Origin: an uncultured Bacilli bacterium
GTDB taxonomy: Bacteria > Bacillota_I > Bacilli_A > RFN20 > CAG-826
Assembly: GCA_934700895.1 (NCBI GenBank)
Contig: CAKUXV010000013.1
Location: 1 to 14,259 of the forward strand
DNA length: 14,259 bases
Direction: 5' to 3'
In this document: in pieces, positions 8,530-14,259 of the stretch
How the letters are laid out: every line of letters begins with the position of its first letter
Numbering within the stretch: the first letter of the stretch is position 1
Notes under the pieces: model-generated
The model's input: the letters and a program-made list of their open reading frames with translations, nothing else
Database searches by the model: none
Told to the model about the DNA's origin: nothing
Program-made: the position numbers and the translations under genes

Positions 8530-9688
8530 TTTTAATGCCTTTCTGACCAAAACGATCCTCAAACAATAATTCAAAAATTGCCTGAAGAACATTAACGACA
8601 ATCGAATTGCCAATTAACTTATTCATTTTTCTATAGCTAAACCCAAGTCGCAGCGTCTTTGTATAGTCGGCTTCTGTAAAGCCCATGAGAAGAAAAGCTT
8701 CCCTGATGGTAAGGAGACGATATGTGTCTCCTTTTGGTCCTTTGTACTCAAACATCGCCGCGGTATTGCTGCGATCCATATTGCAGGTAATGGTATTCAC
8801 AATGGTTTTTGACGTGGCTTTTCTTTGATTAATCTTCCACATTTTTTCGCGAGATGGTGTTTTGTTAAGCTGAGCTTGGTTCGCCTCTTTCCTTAAAATG
8901 TCATTTTCATAGTCCATCTTCAAAAAACGCATGGTCGAAGGGGCTTTTTCATGATGTTCAAGTAATGGAGAATCATCAATTTTGCTCCCAAGATGACTTA
9001 TAATGAACGCTCTGTTTCTATCTTGCGGTATACCAAAATTTGTAGCATTTAAAATCATTTTCGAGCCATTGCTATAGCCGATAGACTCCAAAAAGCTGAG
9101 CCATTGTTCCAAATCCGTCTTATTCGAAGCCGCATATATCGCCTTAACGTTTTCCATAAGCAAGAATTCAGGTAACTTATTTATTTTTTTGAGTTCGCGA
9201 AGAATTCTTTCAATTTCCCAAAGCAAGCCGGAACGGGTCCCGCTTCCTTTTTTCATCCCCAACGTTTTTCCACCCGTCGATAAATCCTGGCAAGGAAAAG
9301 AATAAACGAGCAAATCACATTCGGGCATATCCGAGCCTTTTATTTCAGTGATTGATCCGTAATTTTTTACCCGTTTATTCGCCAAGTAAAGTTGTTCAAT
9401 CTCGTTATGGCTAAGTTTGGTAATATCCTTAATAGGGTTGACCGAGTCCTTGCTAAAAGTAAAATGCTTTAAATATTCAATTTGTTTTTCATACGTAGGG
9501 ATTTCCCCGTCTTCTTCTTTTGGTTTGGAATGAATGACATCATAAGCCAACAATGCATTAATGAACCATTCGCTAATTCCTACAATTTCGTAATTTAAAT
9601 TCGCCCGTTCAAGCGCCGCGTGTTGAGCCCCTATTCCGGCAAAAGCCTCAAAAACCCTAAGAGGCTTACGTTTATTACTTTTTTTCAT
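8522..9688 (-). CDS. C5-cytosine DNA methyltransferase (Dcm/HhaI-like)
   Basis: A 388-aa enzyme that transfers a methyl group from S-adenosylmethionine to C5 of cytosine, presumably to protect host DNA from the nuclease of this operon. Motifs are in the standard order: FEAFAGIGA (I, 13-21), SFPCQDLS (IV, 130-137, catalytic Cys133), LLMENV (VI, 176-181), FGIPQDRNRAF (VIII, 218-228), YRLLTIREAFLLMGF (IX, 323-337) and LIGNSIV (X, 358-364). The target-recognition region lies between VIII and IX (about 235-320); the recognised site cannot be read from sequence. It is the first gene of the six-gene operon and is divergent from the DUF3883 gene. The AAAAAAGG before the ATG is only one base away, so the ribosome-binding site is poorly spaced. 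The next gene starts inside its last codons. Confidence 0.96.
   Translation of the reverse strand: MKKSNKRKPLRVFEAFAGIGAQHAALERANLNYEIVGISEWFINALLAYDVIHSKPKEEDGEIPTYEKQIEYLKHFTFSKDSVNPIKDITKLSHNEIEQLYLANKRVKNYGSITEIKGSDMPECDLLVYSFPCQDLSTGGKTLGMKKGSGTRSGLLWEIERILRELKKINKLPEFLLMENVKAIYAASNKTDLEQWLSFLESIGYSNGSKMILNATNFGIPQDRNRAFIISHLGSKIDDSPLLEHHEKAPSTMRFLKMDYENDILRKEANQAQLNKTPSREKMWKINQRKATSKTIVNTITCNMDRSNTAAMFEYKGPKGDTYRLLTIREAFLLMGFTEADYTKTLRLGFSYRKMNKLIGNSIVVNVLQAIFELLFEDRFGQKGIKNA
8538..8544 (-). promoter_or_regulatory. Ribosome-binding site that fixes the start of the 337-aa gene
   Basis: AGAAAGG on the minus strand, eight bases before the ATG at 8529, within the last codons of the methyltransferase gene. 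This supports the short start over the in-frame ATG at 8613. Confidence 0.6.
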
Positions 9689-9825
9689 ACCTTTTTTACT
9701 CAGTCAACAGTTTAACAATTTCGATGGCGAAAAGGAATGGAAAACCGCAATTTTCGGGGTTTTTAATAACAAAGATGTTATTTTGCGATCTAGCTCAATT
9801 CCAAAACACCTGGTAAGCTACACGC
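9689..9825. promoter_or_regulatory. Divergent promoter region between methyltransferase and DUF3883 genes, with inverted repeats
   Basis: This 137-base gap must hold the start signals for both directions. AATAAC (9765-9770) and GTTATT (9777-9782) form a perfect 6-base inverted repeat around 6 bases. A second pair, AAAACC (9741-9746) and GGTTTT (9758-9763), lies next to it. A possible leftward promoter is TTGGAA (9804-9799) with TAACAT (9780-9775) at 18 bases spacing; its -10 falls inside the first repeat, which would suit repression there. The match is only moderate. No clear rightward -10/-35 pair was found, and the plus-strand gene has no strong Shine-Dalgarno sequence. Confidence 0.45.
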
Positions 9826-11148
9826 ATGAACTTGCGAGAAGATCTTTTAGCCCATGAACGGGCCGCTTCTAGTGTTTATGAAAAAGAAGAGCACGTTGCC
9901 CCGGCTAATGGCAGATTTGGTTTTTATGAAAATCTAAAGACGGCTGCGGATTTAGCCGATTATGTTGCAAACGCCTTTTCAACCGAAAGTTCCACGCAGC
10001 GCGAAGCATTTTACACTTCAAAGGGTTTTCGCTCTTATGAAGCCATATTAAGGGAACACAAAGACGAGATAACACATTCTAAGAAAACAACAATACACGA
10101 CATCGAGCCCGGCGATTTGCTCTCAGCATATGAAATTTGTTCCATTTCAAGAAACTACGATTTGATGCACGGGATGGCAATCAATTCTAAAGATGATCCG
10201 GACCATCCTTTTGCTTGTCTTCGTTCGCAAATCGGTGGTGTATACCCCGATCAAATCACAGAAGACGAACGTTTTTTCAAATATTCCTTAGAAAAAGAGA
10301 GGGATGAAAATTTCGCCACCGCCAATTTCAAAAAGCCCGTTAATCGGATTCTTTATCAAGATTTTTTACGACAAGACCTCCTTTCTCAGGCTTTGCAAAT
10401 ACCAGCCCACCTCTTTTTGAGACATTCCAGCAGAGAAAAATATATTTACCGAGGTGTTTATTTCGTAAACAGCCTCGTCGACGAGAACAAAGTTTTTGAA
10501 TTAATTCGCGATTCCTTCGTTCTAAACCCTAAGGCGTTGATTGCGGGTGACAAACAAATGCTTGAGGCATTTAAAAAAGATAGAAGAGCCTTTTTTCAGC
10601 AGTTGTATTCCAAGGCTAATAATCCCTTTGTTCAAGAACGGAGATTGATGGAGGTCAATCCATCAAATATAAATTTTGAGGCCGAGAAAACAATTTTGCC
10701 GACGATAAACGGATATGAAAGCATTGAGCAAATGGTTCGCGACTATATAGAGGAGACTTTAATTCAACAGCAAATCGGCAATCTCGGCGAGCAACTAGTC
10801 AAAGAATTTGAAGTGGCACGTGTGGGGAAATTTGCTCCCCAGCAAGTTCACAATATAGCAAAAGTCCCAGATATATATGGTTATGACTTTGATTCGTTTG
10901 AAATAAAAGGCAAAAATATTCGCAAAGTTCATATCGAAGTAAAAACTACGTCTGATCGAAATCCTCTAAGAAAATTTTTCATGTCGGATAACGAAGTCAA
11001 AACCATGAGCGCCATTTCCGATACATACTGGTTGTATCGAGTTTATGACGTCAATTCACAAGAACCTCTATTTTACGCCCTAAGAGAAATGGTCAAAGAC
11101 CGGATTAAATTGCAAGCCGCTGACTACACGTGCCAAATTATAAATTGA
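9826..11148 (+). CDS. DUF3883 (NO VEIN C-terminal) PD-(D/E)XK nuclease-fold protein
   Basis: A 440-aa protein, the only confident plus-strand gene. The C-terminal 140 residues are a well-preserved DUF3883 domain: IGNLGEQLV (317-325, motif I Glu322), YGYDFDS (351-357), HIEVKTT (369-375, Glu371 and Lys373), KFFMSDNE (383-390) and YWLYRVYD (401-408). These are the residues of a restriction-endonuclease-like active site, so nuclease activity is likely. Residues 1-300 match nothing I can name; a recognition or modified-base-reading domain is possible but not shown. Proteins of this family are common in defence islands beside methyltransferases. The ATG at 9826 is the first possible start, since an in-frame TAA lies three codons before it, and no strong ribosome-binding site precedes it. 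The last 11 bases overlap a small convergent gene. Confidence 0.87.
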   Translation: MNLREDLLAHERAASSVYEKEEHVAPANGRFGFYENLKTAADLADYVANAFSTESSTQREAFYTSKGFRSYEAILREHKDEITHSKKTTIHDIEPGDLLSAYEICSISRNYDLMHGMAINSKDDPDHPFACLRSQIGGVYPDQITEDERFFKYSLEKERDENFATANFKKPVNRILYQDFLRQDLLSQALQIPAHLFLRHSSREKYIYRGVYFVNSLVDENKVFELIRDSFVLNPKALIAGDKQMLEAFKKDRRAFFQQLYSKANNPFVQERRLMEVNPSNINFEAEKTILPTINGYESIEQMVRDYIEETLIQQQIGNLGEQLVKEFEVARVGKFAPQQVHNIAKVPDIYGYDFDSFEIKGKNIRKVHIEVKTTSDRNPLRKFFMSDNEVKTMSAISDTYWLYRVYDVNSQEPLFYALREMVKDRIKLQAADYTCQIIN

Positions 11149-11421
11149 AAAGCGCGATTTCCGTTTTGCCTTGGCTTCTGACTAGCGTCGTAATTTGACT
11201 TTTGAAATTATCGTTTTGCTCCCTCAATTCCTTAATAACTGCTTCGTGTTGTTCAATTGTTTTCGCAAGCAAAACCATTTGGTTTTTGATAGGGGTGATC
11301 GTTAGTTGCTTCACCCTCCCATCTTCTATTTTTTCACGTGGTCACACTCATAAGCATAAGCCGTTGCGCTTTTTGCACGAGTGGGATCGATCAAATCCTT
11401 ATGATAGTCGTAATTTTGCAT
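11138..11421 (-). pseudogene. Small coiled-coil gene split by an apparent one-base frameshift
   Basis: The ATG at 11421 has AAAAGGGG six bases upstream and opens a 31-codon frame (MQNYDYHKDLIDPTRAKSAT at its start) that stops at TAG 11328-11326, just after AAA AAA. Read one base back from that A6 tract (11334-11329), a frame of 63 codons continues to the TAA at 11140-11138. It encodes a Lys/Glu/Gln-rich helical segment including LLAKTIEQHEAVIKELREQ, with a heptad-like coiled-coil look. One extra A would join both halves into a 94-aa protein. Possible causes are a real mutation, a homopolymer sequencing error or ribosomal slippage; the site G AAA AAA is a weak slippery heptamer. Alternatively there are two small genes, the second from GTG at 11314. 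Its function is unknown. It is downstream of and codirectional with the exonuclease gene. Confidence 0.5.
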
Positions 11422-11583
11422 ATTTAACCCCTTTTATTAGGGCCCGCGTCTCTTAGTTTGACGCGAGTTCTCCAAATCTAATTTATCACAATTTTAACCA
11501 CGCGTTGAAGGGCCATAGCGCGAAGCAAAAGCCGATTCCACACAATCCAAAACGGTTTATTATGTTTGGCCAACCGAAAGCAG
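11422..11583. other. Intergenic region between the exonuclease gene and the small coiled-coil gene
   Basis: No gene is seen in these 162 bases. CGCGTC (11445-11450) and GACGCG (11460-11465) form a 6-base stem with a 9-base loop, located 24 bases before the small gene's ATG on the minus strand. Just after the exonuclease stop, minus-strand CGGTT and AACCG (11576-11572 and 11557-11553) can pair over a 14-base loop and are followed by TTTT, which would be a weak terminator at best. No clear promoter was found, so it stays open whether the small gene is read from the exonuclease transcript. Confidence 0.4.
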
Positions 11584-13377
11584 TTACGGGTGCACTTCTT
11601 CTCTCAATGCTTCTAATTCGACCTGATAAACCCGAATTTTCAAGCTATCCAAAATTCGTCGAAACGAGCCTTTCTCATAATGTTCTTCAAACATCAAAGA
11701 CATAACGTAGACCCCTCGGCCATTTCTTTCGTAATATAGCTGCCTCGCGGTGGAATTTGTTAGAACCATTTTCCCGTCCATGCCTTCACATAAAATTTTC
11801 CCCGTTTTGATCTCTAGAATATTGTCCTGAGAGGAAAGATCGCAGACCGCAAGAACTTTTCGATCTGGGGAAATGACGAGTTCTTGTCCCAAAATCTCCG
11901 AGTGGGGGAAGATCTTTTCACGGACGAACTCGACAGTCGAAGAAAGATGATTCATGATGATTTGCGTTACCTCATTAACTTCCGAGACAAAAACGGCGTC
12001 TTGTGGGTTTTTGGCGCGGATAGTGCCGTCGTCTTCTGTAATAACTGGGATTTCTTGGAGACGGCTGTCTAAAGAACCGACAAATTCTAGATGACTCTTG
12101 TTTTCCGCCAAAAACTGCAAATTATCTTGTTGTTTAGCTTCCAACATCGAATCAATAGCGTGCTCAATCGTAATACCGGCGATGTTAGTTCCGAATTTTT
12201 TAATGGATTCTAAAGTCGATTTAGGGAACTCGTATTCAAATATGGTTTTCGGATACCCTGATACGTTTGGGATTTCAATTCCGGCTATTCGAGACAAATC
12301 CGGATGTTGGCCAATATACGTGACAGGGAGAATGTACTCTGGATGATACCGGAACAGATTGTCTTGAATGAAAAAGACAGGCTGGCCGTCGAGCTTCTCG
12401 AACAACTTCCATTCCAACACGCAATCGTTTTGGCCTGAGTGAATCTCGCTCACGCCTTCAATACCAAAAATCCTGCAAAGATTGTCTTTGGTTAGTTGCC
12501 CCTGTGCCCAAAACGGAGCACGGGGGACAGCTTGTTTGATATTCATAAATTGCAGGCCTTCAAACCCGGTAATCCCATGTCGCCTGCAGTAATTAATGAC
12601 GAAAGATGAATCAAAGGTTCCTTGGCCACCGCTATAAGACAGCAAAATCGAATTCTTTAGATCGAAATATTCGATAATTTGGTCCATTTCCGATTGGGTA
12701 AGATGCGTAGCACCTTTTAGCGTATCCTCTGTTATCCCATGTATGTAACCCGTCAAAATAACAGGCTGCAAATCCAATGGGAAGAAACGATTGTAGCAAA
12801 CACCGGTAAAGGGATTGAAAATCGAGAGGGACAATAAGTCATCACTACATTTTCTCGTTCCGTTTGTTTCTACGTCGAAAACCACGAACTTTTGCTTAAA
12901 TTTATTTGGATCAGCCCTGTATCCGGTATCAACAAGGTAATCATCGAAATTTTTAGGTACGGGAAAAAGATTATCCTTTTTAAATTTCGGGAGCCTTTTC
13001 TTGGCTTTTTCAGTTTCTGCAATTTCCGCATCCAAGCGTTTGCTTCTTTTATACTTGGAACGTTCCTTTTTTAGCCTTTCAATTTCCGAATCAAACGATT
13101 GATATTCCCTTTTTCCATCTCTTAACGCTACCTGGATGGTTTCTAATTTTTCCTTACTATCCCGGCCAAAGTTCACGGATTTATAGCTATAAATAATGGC
13201 AATCAGTTTGTCTTCCGTAATTTTGAAATACGTAGCATCCTCCTGCGGAACCGTATCGGTTTTCCATCGAGAGTTCCTAGAGATTCCACCCTTGAAAAAA
13301 TCATAAGTTTTCAAGAATTCATTGACTGAAACGAGCTTCACTTTTGCATCTTTTGAGAACATTGGCATCTTTGACAT
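11584..13377 (-). CDS. DEDDh 3'-5' exonuclease fused to a PD-(D/E)XK-like nuclease domain
   Basis: A 597-aa protein from the ATG at 13377. Residues 80-135 are highly charged and probably coiled coil. Residues 163-330 form a DnaQ-like exonuclease: FVVFDVETNG (164-173, Asp168 and Glu170), GTFDSSF (253-259, Asp256) and HSGQND (313-318, His313 and Asp318), giving the DEDDh set. Residues 490-565 look like a second nuclease of the PD-(D/E)XK fold: AVCDLSS (510-516, Asp513), ILEIKTG (520-526, Glu522 and Lys524) and a following ARQLYYERN helix (544-552). All predicted catalytic residues are present in both domains. The frame is open to 13470, but the added 31 residues cross a strong hairpin, and AAAGG sits nine bases before 13377. 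The gene follows an M41 peptidase gene in the same direction. Its substrate and role are unknown; DNA processing in defence is plausible. Confidence 0.8.
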   Translation of the reverse strand: MSKMPMFSKDAKVKLVSVNEFLKTYDFFKGGISRNSRWKTDTVPQEDATYFKITEDKLIAIIYSYKSVNFGRDSKEKLETIQVALRDGKREYQSFDSEIERLKKERSKYKRSKRLDAEIAETEKAKKRLPKFKKDNLFPVPKNFDDYLVDTGYRADPNKFKQKFVVFDVETNGTRKCSDDLLSLSIFNPFTGVCYNRFFPLDLQPVILTGYIHGITEDTLKGATHLTQSEMDQIIEYFDLKNSILLSYSGGQGTFDSSFVINYCRRHGITGFEGLQFMNIKQAVPRAPFWAQGQLTKDNLCRIFGIEGVSEIHSGQNDCVLEWKLFEKLDGQPVFFIQDNLFRYHPEYILPVTYIGQHPDLSRIAGIEIPNVSGYPKTIFEYEFPKSTLESIKKFGTNIAGITIEHAIDSMLEAKQQDNLQFLAENKSHLEFVGSLDSRLQEIPVITEDDGTIRAKNPQDAVFVSEVNEVTQIIMNHLSSTVEFVREKIFPHSEILGQELVISPDRKVLAVCDLSSQDNILEIKTGKILCEGMDGKMVLTNSTARQLYYERNGRGVYVMSLMFEEHYEKGSFRRILDSLKIRVYQVELEALREEVHP

Positions 13378-13386
13378 TTTCGTTTT

Positions 13387-13391
13387 CCTTT
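13387..13391 (-). promoter_or_regulatory. Ribosome-binding site that fixes the start of the exonuclease gene
   Basis: AAAGG on the minus strand, nine bases before the ATG at 13377. The upstream in-frame ATGs at 13470 and 13467 overlap the peptidase stop and lie before the hairpin, with no comparable site. Confidence 0.55.
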
Positions 13392-13409
13392 CTCTTATCT
13401 TGTCCAACC

Positions 13410-13456
13410 AACCCACGTAGCAGCCCCTGGGAATCACCCCGAGGCTGCTACGGGTT
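13410..13456 (-). promoter_or_regulatory. Strong intergenic RNA hairpin between peptidase and exonuclease genes
   Basis: On the minus strand AACCC-GTAGCAGCC (13456-13443) pairs with GGCTGCTAC (13425-13417) and, after a 2-base bulge, GGGTT (13414-13410), giving 14 base pairs. The 17-base middle can extend the stem with a GU pair, a GC pair, one mismatch and three more GC pairs, leaving a TGATT loop. The hairpin fills half of the 89-base gap and ends about 19 bases before the exonuclease ribosome-binding site. No U-run follows on either strand, so it is not a standard intrinsic terminator. An mRNA-processing site, stability element or attenuator are options. Confidence 0.65.
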
Positions 13457-13466
13457 AATAACTGCA

Positions 13467-14171
13467 TCACAAATTACCAACGGGGTGGACTTTTTCTACG
13501 AGCTTTTGGTCTTTACGTTCTTTTTGGAACCGATCAACAAGCTTCGTTAGCTCTTCGCTGGACAAGGATTTTCTCTTCTTTAACAAAGGATAAATCATCA
13601 TGCCAAGTGGTTTAAGGTCTTCGATGTATTTCTTCGCGGCTTGATATTGCTCCGTAAGGACTTCGACGTATTTCTTTTCTCTTAAGCCCGTATCATTTTT
13701 ATTCATCGTGCGGCTAATGGAGAGTCCAGTTAGGGATCGACTTTCGACCTCGAAGAAAGGCAGATACTCGAATCCGAAGATGGCATTCTGCAAAAGGATT
13801 TCAATCTTGCTGATGGCGCTTGCGATATCGGCATCGCTCCCGCAGAAGCGTTTCCCGAGGAAGACTTCTTCTCCAGCCATGCCGCCTAAATCGACAGCTA
13901 CGGACTTTAGAATATCCTCCGCGGACCGATCGTCATCGTCTTTTCTTCTTAAGGATGAGATCGGACGATAATCATCGATTTCCATTCTTCCTAGGATTTC
14001 CCCAAATTTTTCTACCGAGAGGGAACCGATGTTTTGATTTAACCCATATTGAACTAAGCAATGGCCAATCTCATGGAAACAGGTGGAATCTTTGGGTTCT
14101 TCTTTTTCTTCCTTTTTGATTTCGCCAAATCGGATCGTGGCAATCACTTCGCTTATGATTGGCATCGACAT
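13467..14171 (-). CDS. M41 (FtsH-like) zinc metallopeptidase domain without AAA module
   Basis: A 234-aa protein with the zinc-protease signature CFHEIGHCLV (31-40; His33, Glu34, His37), followed by the M41-typical LGGMAGEEVFLG (95-106) and GSDADIASA (111-119). In the last of these, Asp115 matches the third zinc ligand of FtsH (the SNDI motif). FtsH itself is about 640 aa with membrane segments and an AAA unfoldase; here both are absent and no hydrophobic segment is seen, so a soluble, ATP-independent peptidase is predicted. The target is unknown; the nuclease encoded 89 bases downstream is an obvious candidate partner. The ATG at 14171 (or 14165) is the first available, because an in-frame TAG lies upstream. 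The nearest AGGAGGGG (14197-14190) is 18 bases away and coincides with Val-Gly-Gly codons of an upstream gene remnant, so the start is not well supported. Confidence 0.82.
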   Translation of the reverse strand: MSMPIISEVIATIRFGEIKKEEKEEPKDSTCFHEIGHCLVQYGLNQNIGSLSVEKFGEILGRMEIDDYRPISSLRRKDDDDRSAEDILKSVAVDLGGMAGEEVFLGKRFCGSDADIASAISKIEILLQNAIFGFEYLPFFEVESRSLTGLSISRTMNKNDTGLREKKYVEVLTEQYQAAKKYIEDLKPLGMMIYPLLKKRKSLSSEELTKLVDRFQKERKDQKLVEKVHPVGNL

Positions 14172-14259
14172 GTTTTGTTTTCTGCGGATCCCCTCCTACA
14201 AAATCGTAGAATTCCTTAAACGTCAAAGGGGCCAAGTGAATGTTGGTTGCTTTGTCGCG
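14071..14259 (-). pseudogene. Truncated AAA_14/DUF4143-type ATPase remnant (enters from the right edge)
   Basis: The minus-strand frame beginning at the window edge reads ATNIHLAPLTFKEFYDFVGG after three residues. This matches the segment of AAA_14/DUF4143 ATPases where an I-x-L-x-PLSFKEF-x-x-F-GG motif follows the ATPase core. After about residue 28 (14176) the sequence turns into unrelated basic residues and stops at TGA 14073-14071, overlapping the first 101 bases of the peptidase gene in another frame. A complete protein would continue for some 200 residues with the DUF4143 part. The 3' part of the gene is therefore missing, and the peptidase gene begins where homology ends. The 5' part lies outside the window, so its state is unknown. 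Confidence 0.6.

Noticed and set aside
8530..8613. N-terminal extension of the 337-aa protein to 8613
   Set aside because: It would lie inside the conserved C-terminus of the methyltransferase. The overlap-type start at 8529 with its Shine-Dalgarno site is better.
11202..11456. An 84-codon plus-strand frame after the DUF3883 gene
   Set aside because: It is antisense to the split coiled-coil gene, which has a better ribosome-binding site and more protein-like composition.
13410..13456. The hairpin as an intrinsic terminator
   Set aside because: No T-run follows the stem in either direction.
13378..13470. N-terminal extension of the exonuclease to the ATG at 13470
   Set aside because: It would be translated through the strong hairpin, has no ribosome-binding site, and the start at 13377 has a good one.
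1..14259. CRISPR array, tRNA, integrase, transposase or Vsr repair gene
   Set aside because: I looked for these because defence islands and C5-methyltransferase loci often carry them, and saw no repeats, cloverleaf or characteristic motifs.

Overview
The window looks like a defence island from a low-to-moderate-GC bacterium. Shine-Dalgarno sequences of GGAGG or AAAGG type sit 7-9 bases before most starts, TGA and TAA both work as stops, and genes are tightly packed. This suits a member of the Bacillota or a relative, but nothing here fixes the taxon.

Left edge (1-244): the first 24 codons of an XRE-type helix-turn-helix regulator read leftward out of the window. Its extended -10 promoter lies almost on the start codon, and a G-rich tract and an AT-rich inverted repeat lie upstream.

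Main operon (9688 down to 245, minus strand): six genes, each overlapping or nearly touching the next. They are a C5-cytosine methyltransferase, a 337-aa protein with a degenerate DUF3883/PD-(D/E)XK-like C-terminus, a GHKL (MORC/MutL-like) ATPase, a Z1-domain superfamily II helicase-like ATPase, a PD-(D/E)XK protein of the DUF4420 type, and an AIPR protein. The methyltransferase-GHKL-Z1-REase-AIPR combination matches a class of predicted restriction-modification systems already recognised by comparative genomics. The methyltransferase would mark self DNA, the GHKL and Z1 ATPases would clamp, remodel or translocate DNA, the nuclease would cut, and AIPR would act as an abortive-infection or effector component. 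Several starts have been moved inward of the longest ORF because a good ribosome-binding site sits before an internal ATG that overlaps the upstream stop by 8 bases.

Divergent gene (9826-11148, plus strand): a DUF3883 (NO VEIN C-terminal) nuclease-fold protein with an intact GE / D / ExK / FFMSxNE signature, separated from the methyltransferase by a 137-base region with inverted repeats. It is probably part of the same system. Its catalytic domain resembles the degenerate one in the 337-aa gene across the promoter.

Right part (14259 down to 11138, minus strand): the truncated end of an AAA_14/DUF4143-type ATPase, an FtsH-like M41 metallopeptidase with no AAA module, a strong intergenic hairpin, a protein joining a DEDDh exonuclease to a PD-(D/E)XK-like nuclease domain, and a small coiled-coil gene split by an apparent single-base frameshift at an A6 tract. 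The peptidase-nuclease pair is the best candidate here for an undescribed system, though its function is inferred only from domain content and adjacency. No tRNA, rRNA, CRISPR array, transposase or integrase was seen.
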